Origin: Cyprinodon diabolis
Lineage: Eukaryota > Chordata > Actinopteri > Cyprinodontiformes > Cyprinodontidae
Reading direction: 5' to 3'
NCBI GenBank assembly: GCA_030533445.1
Contig: CM060069.1
Location: 3,067,256 to 3,131,255 of the forward strand
Length of the DNA stretch: 64,000 nucleotides
This document shows positions 54,301-62,889 of the stretch, piece by piece (position 1 is the first letter of the stretch; each line of letters starts with the position of its first letter). The notes beneath the pieces are model-generated. The model did no database searches. It worked only from the letters and a program-made list of their open reading frames with translations, and had not been told where the DNA came from. Position numbers and translations under genes: made by a program.

Positions 54301-55594
54301 AGTACAAAAACCAGCTGACCTGATTTTTCCGTTTTGTATAGCCCGAGGAAAAGAAATAGAAAAAGTGACAGATAGCTCCTCTAACCTGATGTGGACAACA
54401 GACGAGGTGGTGGAATGTAGTAAAAAACCATGGTACCCACCGACAGCAAACGGGAACATCACTAGCCACGTTAAGATATGTAAAACAAGTCTCAAGGCCA
54501 CCATACGTTGTGAACAAGTAGTACCAGATGGGGGAGCCGTCATCTATGAGTTCCAACCTGCATTTGTGGCCACGTACCCATTACTGAGTCTGGCGAAGGG
54601 ATCTGTCCCCTTAGGTGACATTTTTTGGATGTGTCACAATGAGACACAGATGTTGGCCACACTACCCGCTCAGTGGGAAGGGATCTGTGCACCAGTAATG
54701 CTGACAGGACAACTAAAGTTAATAGTAAATGACCCAATAGGCATTAATGAAACATCTAACGAAATAACCAGTCGTGCTAAAAGAAGTATTCCCAGCAAAC
54801 ACGAGTGGAAAACATCAGATGAGGTATATATCACCTGGGATCAGGTCCCATATGGGGTACCTGAAGAACAGGTTGCCATAGGGAGTGATTGGATAGAAAG
54901 TGGAAGAGGGGTCGGGGCAGTACCAATCTGGGGATCAGTTGCCAATGCGCAGTACATAGCCCGAAATAGTAGATGGGTGAATCTCTTATGGTATAATCAA
55001 CAAAGGTTTATAAATTTTACAATAAAGGGTGTAGATCTAGTAAGGGATCAATTGCATGCTACTTCACTAATGATTCTACAAAATAGGTTTGTGCTGGAAT
55101 CTCGCATGGCTGGGGACCAAGGAATATGTGACTATATCGGGGAAGATTGTTGTACTTTAATCCCTATGCATACAGATGTTAACGGCAGCCTCACAGGAGT
55201 CCTTCAGGAAATGAAACGCATGAGAGATGAACACGTGTTGCGGTCCAATTGGAACACTCAGTTGAAGGGCTTCTGGGATTGGTTAAATAAGCTTGGATGG
55301 AGCAATAATATTGATAATATTGATAGTTATTTGTTGCGTCATACCCCTCATTCGGGGACTGGTCTCGAAACTTATTGTAAGTGTAACTGGACAGTTCCCA
55401 ATTGTAGAAATACAGCTGGACCAGGTCATATAGAACATAACCATGATCTCCTCCCACCCCCACCAGGTACGTGCATTTCTTTAATAACAAAATTGTATAT
55501 ATGTATATTAATAGGCATAACAACGACTCATATACTTACTCACTTAGATATAGTAATTTGCATGCTGAAGTTTTATGGGCTGTATGCCTCCTAA
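51302..55594 (+). CDS. 1,430-codon Pol-Env fusion ORF created by deletion
   Basis: The open frame begins within RT and includes YVDDILIC, a connection with a ~16-residue in-frame deletion near 52068, RNase H (LFVDGSC; YTDSAYGYG) and the integrase zinc region (CPHCLKYN). At 53415-53424 it jumps directly to sequence just upstream of env; ~1.2 kb with the integrase catalytic core is missing relative to provirus 1. It then reads the env signal sequence (Met 53537), a surface subunit with CNNVKK near 54095, an RAKR site near 54780 and CX6CC near 55127. Another small deletion near 55302 removes the membrane anchor and changes frame before TAA at 55594. Whether it is translated is unknown; the long open frame may be chance after a recent deletion. 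Confidence 0.8.
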   Translation: MKRQAIEGIQPIITGLETAGVLKPTASPCNTPIFPIRNPNSNDYRLVHDLRLINAIVAEEIPVVPDPHTLLSNIPPGTKWFTVIDLCSAFFSVPVHPDSQYLFAFTYKGQQYTYTRLPQSFVHSPSIFNRVLANDLNHLDIPSTMLIYVDDILICSASKEQCERDSITVLTALAEGGHKVSKQKLQFCQQTVEYLGRQLSRDKRYIAPSQLEAITQLPKPRTVGHMLSFLGMAGYSRPWVCDFAIKTAPLRALIKAEGAFQLLKQDLQTAPALANPDYSKPFHLYVAERQGYACAVLMQDTPTGKQPISYYSTKLDDVEEGLPPCYQGLAAAAFAYKKASIITMGHPVILYTSHQLHALLTSPRFVITQARRTGYEVLLSGPDLTIQRCTTINPATRMVLPTEGEAHDSLQEMDTFMKVRKDLYNHPIPSDLTLFVDGSCVRGETGNKAGYGVVRLDPDGTYTKVQSVSLDQPCSAQLAEIKALTAACKLATGKRVTIYTDSAYGYGVCDINASIWKQRGFVQTDGTPVTHGQAVVELIQAMQLPSVLAIVKCAAHHTAKTPIAIGNNLADEAAKEATGPAVQGPMVLVAECEPITNLASLIEAQNRVSEVEKRLWVQRGATRLSRPHNGLWRSFRGHFVLPLSLLPTAIKIMHGPDHCSRAQVIRKLQAVWWSPYMTPMVDRELALCPHCLKYNVRKMFTQPLAHIPHLHLPCSSPPFPLPPPRRVGRRSNRSRPLHRRLGISRMRLLLTLTSFLVLLTLCGLTRGDLIKINTNNAHSHLMRQTQTCALAMITLATNQGVISNNDGEDISLMHVQIKGYDYVMSEEILGNESMGKHWLGIPRSMDCRGDGMVIIEVRCKTNICQNTLTKQVMTVERAHSMVQLMNKRQKRDLDKLKTAHWETNMFQQWIQYSVQTMFKAKKRPKDDCIACNNVKKLPALQIIPGSKIGDCPEITVRCFAHCAMHMAAGMKSWSKDWTVYPRALNSSINDVMSTFSLPPVVQKPADLIFPFCIARGKEIEKVTDSSSNLMWTTDEVVECSKKPWYPPTANGNITSHVKICKTSLKATIRCEQVVPDGGAVIYEFQPAFVATYPLLSLAKGSVPLGDIFWMCHNETQMLATLPAQWEGICAPVMLTGQLKLIVNDPIGINETSNEITSRAKRSIPSKHEWKTSDEVYITWDQVPYGVPEEQVAIGSDWIESGRGVGAVPIWGSVANAQYIARNSRWVNLLWYNQQRFINFTIKGVDLVRDQLHATSLMILQNRFVLESRMAGDQGICDYIGEDCCTLIPMHTDVNGSLTGVLQEMKRMRDEHVLRSNWNTQLKGFWDWLNKLGWSNNIDNIDSYLLRHTPHSGTGLETYCKCNWTVPNCRNTAGPGHIEHNHDLLPPPPGTCISLITKLYICILIGITTTHILTHLDIVICMLKFYGLYAS

Positions 55595-55643
55595 TATTAT
55601 ATAAATATGCTACACTATGTCTCCAAATGCAGATTAATTGAAC

Positions 55644-56066
55644 ATGGCGGAGTCTTATGAGGAAGCTTATTATGGCCTAACATATCCCCCAACCACAGAG
55701 GCATGGCTAGAGTACAACAATAAAAGGAGAATCTCCACACATGCGTCGGTAGGCACACAAGTAGAAGTAGCCGCCACGTTGCAAGAAATGATTCGCCGCA
55801 GCATATACAAAACCAGGGAAAAAGGGAAGATGCAGCGGTTGACCCAAGAGTGTGAGGAGCTGACACGTCAACTTCAGGAGGCACGGCAAACCATAATCAC
55901 CCTGCAAGGGAAGCTGCTGCAGCTGACCTCTGATCAAGGGCGCATGGCTACTACTACCACTACTACATTGCTGCAGCTGCCGGGGCCACATGCCCCAGGA
56001 AATACCGATGCAAGACCATGGGGGATGATGCCTTCCAACCCCCATGGAGCCCCGAACTATTATTAA
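55644..56066 (+). CDS. 3' accessory protein, short form (140 aa)
   Basis: ATG at 55644 opens MAESYEEAYYGLTYPP. Residues THASVGTQVEVAA match THVEIAA-type sequence in provirus 1, then the ~110-residue Pro/Ser-rich middle is missing and the basic/coiled-coil tail follows: RRSIYKTREKGKMQR, then TRQLQEARQTIITLQGKLLQ. Heptad hydrophobics are kept despite many other changes. A short Thr/Pro tail ends at TAA. It begins ~50 bp after the env-side ORF, so it is probably expressed from a spliced mRNA. Function is not recognised. Confidence 0.6.
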   Translation: MAESYEEAYYGLTYPPTTEAWLEYNNKRRISTHASVGTQVEVAATLQEMIRRSIYKTREKGKMQRLTQECEELTRQLQEARQTIITLQGKLLQLTSDQGRMATTTTTTLLQLPGPHAPGNTDARPWGMMPSNPHGAPNYY

Positions 56067-56685
56067 TTTCAAACACAACACCATGCTGGATATAAAGGAC
56101 ATTACTGATTATTAATGATTATGAATACCTATGCTAAAGATAAATAATAAAATAATTGTGTATATGTATAACATATGTGACAGTACAAGTACTGTGCAGG
56201 AGAGTGCCACATGGTTACTCATATGTTGGTTGTAATGACGGTCTATTGACCATTAGATGATGAGTTTGCCTGGCATAGTCCAAGCATGATGGAGTTTGAT
56301 TTGGTATATTTATGGGTGTGCAATGACACCTCGTGGAGGGGGAATGCAGTGACCTAGTCGGAGATGAAGCTGCTTAGGCATTGGAATTCCCCTACCTCGT
56401 ATCATTGCTGCTTTAAAAACAACAACTGAAAATCCTTCTACAAAAAAAGTAAGCAAGAGGAAAGGTCCTTGTAAGTGAGCCAAGGGGGGGATCCCTCTTT
56501 GTTTTAAGACGTTCTCCATTTTTTTTTACATTTTATCACTTTATCATGTAATCACAACATCTTATATCACTCACTGTGTTTTAGTCTCACTTTTAGTTTG
56601 GTGTGCAAAATATATAAACATCAGTTACTTTTTGAAACTTCACATTTATAGTATTTCACTTTGACAATCACCTATAGATTCACTT
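56067..56685 (+). other. 3' untranslated region of provirus 2
   Basis: About 620 bp are collinear with 25105-25763 of provirus 1 (for example the gtactgtgcaggagagtgcc segment near 56186). No conserved ORF. Confidence 0.6.
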
Positions 56686-56716
56686 AGTGATCCTTTTCAG
56701 GATCACAGGGGGGAAA
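56686..56716 (+). promoter_or_regulatory. Polypurine tract and adjacent hairpin of provirus 2
   Basis: GTGATCCTTTTCAGGATCAC forms an 8-bp stem, followed directly by AGGGGGGAAA and the 3' LTR. The outer stem pair is G-C here and T-A in provirus 1. Confidence 0.8.
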
Positions 56717-57497
56717 TGTAGTGAATTAAATACTGCACCAATGAATAGAATATAATGGATAAATGTTTCACACTAAATACATTTATGTTATAAAGGCCAA
56801 AGAGTCCAAATTGTGTGCAGCAGCATGGATACAAATAAACCACTGTGCAAGGCCATTTGCAGCTTTGAAGCTGCCAGGTGCAGCTTTGAAGTTTGAGAGA
56901 TAAGAGCAGGAGAGAAAAAGACAGGTAATGGATGGGAGACAGAAGTATTGGACTGAGTCCAAGGCTTTTGATGCTACAACGTTGCAGAAGTGAGGCCTGT
57001 TTATAAGACATACGCATTGAGAATGGAATATTCAAGGTTGCACAGCCCAGCTGTACTAAATTGTGATATATTGAGTTGTCATATCAAAATAAAACAAAGC
57101 GATACGGCACGGCAATGGTCGACAATAAAGTGATGTTTTACTGAAATTTTGAGCATCAAGGTTATGCTGACTTTTTTAATGAGATGTTATGAAAACATAT
57201 GTCACACTGGATGAAAGTGTAAAGAAAAGGCTTTGATAGATCAAAGAAAGGCTTTAAAAAAATGCTCCTCGATTGAATATAACTGGGACTGTCTCTGTTT
57301 GTAAGTCAGATGTTTACCGGTGTGCATCTCGGGTGGTTGACCTGTATTTTGCAATAAACCACTCTGGACCTGGACCCAGCTGCCTCTGCCTGATTTTTGA
57401 TCATTGTTTGAAGACTTTTCAACTGCTTTTTAAGAACTTTGAAATTTTACAAGACTTAGCTTAAATTTTAAGTCGTTGGGAAGACAATTCCACGACA
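56717..57497 (+). repeat. 3' LTR of provirus 2
   Basis: 781 bp, TGTAGTGAATTAAATACTGC...CCACGACA, matching 45979-46758 with about two dozen differences by eye. The first A of the AATAAA region is preceded by a G-to-C change (gcaataaacc), but the hexamer is intact. Confidence 0.9.
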
Positions 57498-58133
57498 AAG
57501 GTCATCCACTCTCTCTAGTCTGGCTAATAAAGTAACAATGCACATGATGTATAAAGAATAAACCTAAAAGAGAACTTATTGACATCAGTATTTCTCTCAA
57601 ATATCATTAGGATTTGTGTAGAATTTGGTGGCATTCCAAGTTAAGCCAAAAGGAAAGTCTACAGGGTGTCCCATTGTCTTTGTCATTACACTTCAACAGT
57701 ACACATGATTTCTGTGTTAGCCATGAAGCGAGGAAACATTTAGAGTTTCTACTGTCATTTTTATTTCAGTTAACCAGTGGTTTGAAAGGTCTTAGACACA
57801 ATATCTTAGACTTAAAGCAAGGTCAAAGATACTTAGCAGTAAAGACTGTGGAAATCGGTTACTTTTTCACATTCCTCATAAAATATAGTACTCTTTGTCC
57901 TAGTCTGTTGGTTGACTGGAACTTCAGTTCCCTTTTGAAAAACGTTTTTTAGAAAGTAAAGCAAGGAACTTAGGCCCAATACTGGAAGTGATCGCAGAGA
58001 TGTTTTCTACCGAGACAGTGGACTGAGAATAGCATAACAGGATGCTTTCTTTCTCCTAAATGTGATGAGCAGCTTGCAATGACTGCTGTTGTCAGTGAGT
58101 AAACCAAAAACAGCCATTAGAGGAAGGAGCTGT

Positions 58134-58215
58134 CGTTGCTGGTAGGACTCGAACCTACGCGGGGAGACCCCAATGGATTTCTAGTCCATCGCCTTAACCT
58201 CTCGGCCAAAGCAAC
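58134..58215 (-). tRNA. tRNA-Ser(AGA), possibly functional
   Basis: On the minus strand 82 nt fold as a class II tRNA: acceptor GTTGCTT/CAGCAAC with one T-C mismatch at the last pair, A-box TGGCCGAGAGG, anticodon arm ATGGA-CTAGAAA-TCCAT (anticodon AGA), a variable arm TGGGGTCTCCCCG and B-box GGTTCGAGTCC. It closely matches the vertebrate tRNA-Ser(AGA) core. It decodes UCU and related Ser codons. There is no T-run immediately downstream at 58133 (minus strand acagctcctt), so termination and activity are uncertain. Confidence 0.8.
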
Positions 58216-59583
58216 CCCATTTACCAAACCATGTGGTCACAAAAATTGGGGTAAACTTCAAAACACTTCAAAAGGAGCAGCGCAAAAGATCCATATCTTC
58301 AACATAACCACTGGAAAAGAACATATTACTCTGTGAAATTCCAAGATAAGTTAGGAAGTAAGCCTTTAGGGGATCACAAGGTTTCGTCAATTCATTTCTG
58401 TAGTACAGTAAATGTTTGTGTAAGCCAGTAACATAGGAAGTTTTTGGAGATGTTAAATGAGGAAGTTATGTCCCCTAAAAAGGAGTTGCGCCTTGGGACT
58501 TCCCCACCGGTTCTTTTCCTGGGAGCAAGTTACTTACTACTCTTAACTCAAACTGGGTAAAACCATGAAAAAAGGACTATAAAAACAGGAGTAAAAAAGT
58601 AACAGAGTTTATTCCAGATCAGGTCGTTACAGGACAGAGAAAAAGCTTGGAGCTTGCACAGCTGTGGGCTCAAAAAATCACGTCCGCAAGTGTCTGGCAA
58701 AGATTGAGCCCCGAACAAGGTCATCTTCTCCTTCTTATACCTCATGAGTCTATGTGTTGGATCAGGTGGATGCTTTGCTGTCCGTATCAGAAAGTGACAC
58801 GCCATCCATGCCCAAGGATTACCGATACTAGCTCTCCTTTATCAGACCGGCCCCAAGATGTGCCCATATCCTGTGTATTTTTAAAGACACGAAGGCTGTC
58901 CATATTAGATGACATCCGTACACACAGTGACATCCACAATGTGAAGGAAGGTCATCCACTCTCTTTAGTCTGGCTAATAAAGTAACAATGCACATGATGT
59001 ATAAAGAATAAACCTAAAAGAGAACTTATTGACATCAGTATTTCTCTCAAATATCATTAGGGTTTGTGTAGAATTTGGTGGCATTTCAAGTTAAGCCCAA
59101 AAGGGAAGTCTACAGGGTGTCCCATTGTCTTTGTCTTTACACTTCAACAGTACACATAATTTCTGTGTTAGCCATGAAGTGAGGAAACATTTAGAGTTTC
59201 TACTGTCATTTTTATTTCAGTCAACCAGTGGTTTGAAAGGTCTTAGACACAATATCTTAGACTTAAAGCAAGGTCAAAGATACTTAGCAGTAAAGACTGT
59301 GGAAATCGGTTACTTTTTCACAGTCCTCATAAAATATAGTACTCTTTGTCCTAGTCTGTTGGTTGACTGCAACTTCAGTTCCCTTTTGAAAAACGTTTTT
59401 TAAAAAGTAAAGCAAGGAAATTAGGCCCAATACTGGAAGTGATAGCAGAAATGTTTTCTACCGAGACAGTGGACTGAGAATAGCATAACAGGATGCTTTC
59501 TTTCTCCTAAATGTGATGAGCAGCTTGCAATGACTGCTGTTGTCAGTGATTAAACAAAAACGGCCATTAGAGGAAGGAGCTGT

Positions 59584-59665
59584 CGTTGCTGGCAGGACTC
59601 AAACCTACGCAGGGAGGACCCAAAGGATTTCTAGTCCATCGCCTTGACCTCTCGGCCACAACAAC
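59584..59665 (-). tRNA. Degenerate tRNA-Ser(AGA) copy
   Basis: 82 nt homologous to the copy at 58134, anticodon AGA retained, but with a mismatched anticodon stem (ATGGA/TCCTT), an altered variable arm (TTTGGGTCCTCCC) and B-box GGTTTGAGTCC in place of GGTTCGAGTCC. Probably a pseudogene. Confidence 0.75.
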
Positions 59666-59969
59666 CACAAAAGCCAAACCTTGAGGTTACAAAGGCTTGG
59701 ATAAACCTCAAAACATGTCTAACGGAGCAGTGTAAAAGATCCATATCTTCAATGTAACCACGGAAAAAGAACATGTTACTATGTGAAATTCCAAGATAAT
59801 CTAGGAAGGAAGTCTTTAGAGGATTACAAAGTTTTGTCAATTCATTTCTGTAGTACAGTAAATGTTTGTGTAAGCCAGTATGATAGGAAGTATTTGGAGA
59901 TCTTTTTGACATCAGTATTCCTCTCAAATATCATTAGGAATTGCGTAGGATTTGATGGCATGCCAAGTT

Positions 59970-60960
59970 AAGCCAAAAGCCACTAACCAAGTGCTACAAA
60001 AGCACAACCAACAAAAAAGCAATACCTGCAGTCAACTGGAAAGGTTTTCTTCCTGAGCAATTTCGGAGAGTGATACAAGAAGCAGAACAGGTGTGGATTT
60101 CCAAAGGCCTTTATGAAAGAACAGGCCAGCTGAAACAAAGATTCCAAGCCTGCTGGTTTCACCCCCCACTGGAGCCCAAACCATCTCCTCCTGAGCCTGG
60201 GTGGTACTACCGGCAGAGGCTGTTCATCTGGGCACCAATGAGGATGTGGGTGATTCCTTTAAAATGCCCACAATGTTCCCGGAAAATGAACAGCTCTGGG
60301 ATCTACAGAAAGGTGAGGGAGGTGATTGATGTGGATAGCCGCTACTACCTAGTGGGAGGGGACTATCCACATTGCAGCAAGTGCTCTCAGCCGGTCTGCC
60401 CATGGAGTCAGGACATGCTCTCCCAGGTTGATGTGGCACACAGGAGTTTGTTCCCCGCTGTCCTCACTACACAGCTGGCTCTGGACAGAAAATGTATGGC
60501 GTTTCTGAAGCAAAGGACAACTGGCAACAGTTCCTCCTACCTCCAGTCTGCTATACAGGAAGCGCACAGTGAAGCGTGGGCACAACAGACCATCTGCTAC
60601 CTCTCCGACTGTGAGCGCCATATGAAGATGGCTACTTTCCTCCACTCTCCAGCTGTTCTTCCACCACCCTTCAGGCCCCTTCCTCTTGCTCAGTGGTTTG
60701 AGACCGCCCACTCAAATGATATCCTCAGCCACATTGAGGAGATGAAGGGAGTCATCACTTCTACCTATGGTAGAATTCTTAAAATGGACTCAACTGACAG
60801 ACACCACAGGGCTGCGTTTGGTTAACCATGACAACATGCTCCACGTGTGGGAAGTGCAGCAGAAGCATCTGGAGTGTCTACAAGACCCTGTAGGTGTTGC
60901 ATTGTACACAAAGGTGGGGACACTTCAGAAGGGAGGCAAAGAGCTTTCACATTTTCAGTT
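59970..60960 (+). pseudogene. DUF6729-like protein remnant
   Basis: From ~59970 the frame KAIPAVNWKGFLPEQFRRVI runs into an ORF with GLYERTGQLKQRFQACWF, two Cys-pair motifs (CPQCSRK; CSKCSQPVC), DVDSRYYLVGGDYPHC and HSEAWAQQTICYLSDCERH. This pattern is that of the DUF6729 domain found in large multi-copy proteins of fish and corals that look transposon-associated. After 60825 a frameshift leads to QQKHLECLQDPVGVALYTKV, then the copy ends. The catalytic or binding role is unknown; the Cys pairs suggest zinc binding. Confidence 0.6.
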
Positions 60961-61524
60961 TTTTCTTTGATTTAAAAATTTTTTTTTTGATTGAAACAAC
61001 TTTTGGGGAATTGAATGATTAAGACACCGATGTCCTACACATGTATGGCCTAAACACAAAATAGATCACTTCAATAATAAAAAAAAAGTGTTCAAATACA
61101 ATTTTTTGAGTCTCAAATGTTTTATTTGCATATAAAAATTATCTTTCTATGATTGAAAACGTTTATCTTTTCATTGAAGTTGCTTTTTTATTGATTCTGT
61201 TGTCTGTTTGAAGCAACTTCTTTCTTGATTGAATAATGAAGACACAAATGTCCTGCCCATTAGGGTTAGGGTTAACCCATTAGGACAACAATCTTAACAA
61301 TGTTACTTCAATTAAAAAAGTTGCTTTAAACAAGAAAGACTGCACGTCACTGTTCAAATGTAGTTTTTTGAGTCTCAAATATAATTTTGCATTCAAATAC
61401 TTTTTTCTTTGATTGAATTATTTTTTATTAAAGTGAAGATTTTTTTTAAATTGAAAACATATTTTTTGATTGAAGCAACCTTTTTTTTATTGAATAATAA
61501 AGAAACAAATCTACCTTCATATTT
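60961..61524. repeat. T-rich diverged tandem repeats
   Basis: Variants of ttgattgaa(g/a)caact.. ttgaat(g)a(t)taa(a)gacac(a/c)aatgtcctg recur at about 60990, 61200 and 61465, separated by 200-270 bp. Low-complexity and non-coding. Confidence 0.6.
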
Positions 61525-62026
61525 GACGCTTTGCCACTAGTGCTTATGAGCTACCGCATGCAAGTTCATAGAAGTACACATTTAACCCTGCATTAAATGC
61601 TTATTAGCAGACCAATGCCTGTGCCTCAATGGAGGCTGCCGTTCCAGGCCTCTGCTCTTGAACAAATGCAAACAGAAATGAAAAGTTATATTGAACTACT
61701 AACTGCCATCCATAGAGCTATCTATTTGCAGGAAAAAGCCTCCGTCCACTCCAGAAACTGTGGTGAAAAGACCTGTGGAGCCAGGGGACCTGGTGTTTGG
61801 AAAGCTGTTCCGGTGCAAGTGGAGTGACGTGAGATGAGATGGTCCACATAAGGTCACATGGGCGACTCCAACAGTAGCACAAATAGAGGGGATTAAGGTT
61901 TGGTACCACTTCAGTCATTGCACTAAAGTTCATACTAAAGACAAAATGAAGAAAGATAGAAGTAAAGAGTGTGAACAAACAGATGACAACAATGAGGCTG
62001 AAAACAGTGTAAAGTACAAAATGTAG
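61525..62026 (+). pseudogene. Class I ERV integrase C-terminal fragment, third family
   Basis: Reading from 61525: DALPLVLMSYRMQVHRSTHL, then a TAA replacing Glu in the THLTPHEM-like motif, then SRPMPVPQWRLPFQAS. After a frameshift near 61755 it continues PVEPGDLVFGKLFRCKWSDV, a stop, DGPHKVTWATPTVAQIEGI and WYHFSHC, ending at TAG 62024-62026. The order matches the integrase C-terminus of provirus 1 (LTGRPMPLPQ...EGPFKV...HKNHC), but it is much more diverged, so it is a different retroviral family. No LTRs were found beside it. Confidence 0.7.
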
Positions 62027-62889
62027 AGATCTTTAATAACCTTTCCAAAGTGTCCCCAAAGACATAAAAGGTCTAAATAAAAGGAGGTAACAAGAGTCAA
62101 TAAATAAGGAAACAAAACATAAAAAGTGAGAATAATTGGATAAATAAGTCTAAAAACATAAAAGACTAAACAAAAGTAAGTGTTCACTTTATATCTGCAA
62201 AAGACGTCTGCTTTCACTTTTAATTGTAACTGCATCACATTTACTAATAGCTGAGCTGTATTGAAAAATAGGTGTCCAATTGTTTGTTCTAACTAAAAAA
62301 GGCTTAATTGTGCCCAATGTTTAAACAAATTTGGTCGATAAGTTGTTAATTATTACAGAATAAGTTGTTGCATAAACTGTGGATATAAGAGAAGTTTAAA
62401 ATTTTGTACGGCAACGTTTAAAAGCTTCTATATTCCCTCTTCAAAAGCCCCCTTCCGTTTCCTCCTCTCTGCTCGTCCTATGAGCCTGTGTGTGCGTGCG
62501 CTGACACACACAAACGCTAGATAGATGTATCTGTTCCAATACATAAGCAGGATTACATTATTACATAAACAAAACCATGTCAGAAGCCGGCATGTGTCTG
62601 TCTGTCTGTATGCTGTATGTTGTTTGTTCAATGTCTAAATGTCTGTCTGGGGTATAAAATATTTGTTCAAGTTTGTTTATTTCAGACATGTATGTAGACA
62701 AGTATATAAAGACAGTATATGTCCATATAACATAAATAAAACAGTCTGAAAAAGAGTGTATTGGCAGAAGCAAGAAGCTTATAATGCCCAGCCTCCAAAG
62801 CCAATTTACATTGGACTAGAAAGCAAAGAAAAAAATAAATAGATGGCTACCCTTTATAATACATACCAACGTATGATTTTTGGAAAAAT
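62027..62889. other. No recognisable gene
   Basis: AT-rich DNA with short unrecognised minus-strand ORFs (61930-62238, 62428-62773). Nothing is supported. Confidence 0.45.

Larger units (their letters stand above)
45979..57497 (+). mobile_element. Provirus 2: class I endogenous retrovirus, 11.5 kb
   Basis: LTRs of ~780 bp, AAGG target duplication (45975-45978, 57498-57501), the same primer-binding site, gene order and accessory ORF as provirus 1. Interior proteins are very similar to provirus 1, while the U3 part of the LTR is different. By eye the two LTRs differ at about two dozen sites, so it is older than provirus 1. It has frameshifts in gag, a stop and 1-bp deletion before RT, a deletion of most of integrase, and loss of the envelope membrane anchor. 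Confidence 0.9.
45201..59960. repeat. Three tandem units carrying tRNA-Ser, second one split by provirus 2
   Basis: Each unit starts at gatgacatccgtacacacag and runs through aaggtcatccactctct, a ~500-bp shared segment and a tRNA-Ser sequence. Unit 1 is ~45201-45943; unit 2 is ~45944-45978 plus 57498-58908; unit 3 is ~58909-59960. The units are about 95% alike by eye. Unit 2 has an extra ~450 bp (58450-58900) not seen in the others. The shared ORF of ~112 codons (for example 45357-45695) lacks recognisable domains. The junction of units 1 and 2 truncates the first tRNA. Confidence 0.8.

Noticed and set aside
62510..62770. Short minus-strand ORFs with tgtctgtctg repeats
   Set aside because: Simple-repeat artefacts with no recognisable protein features.
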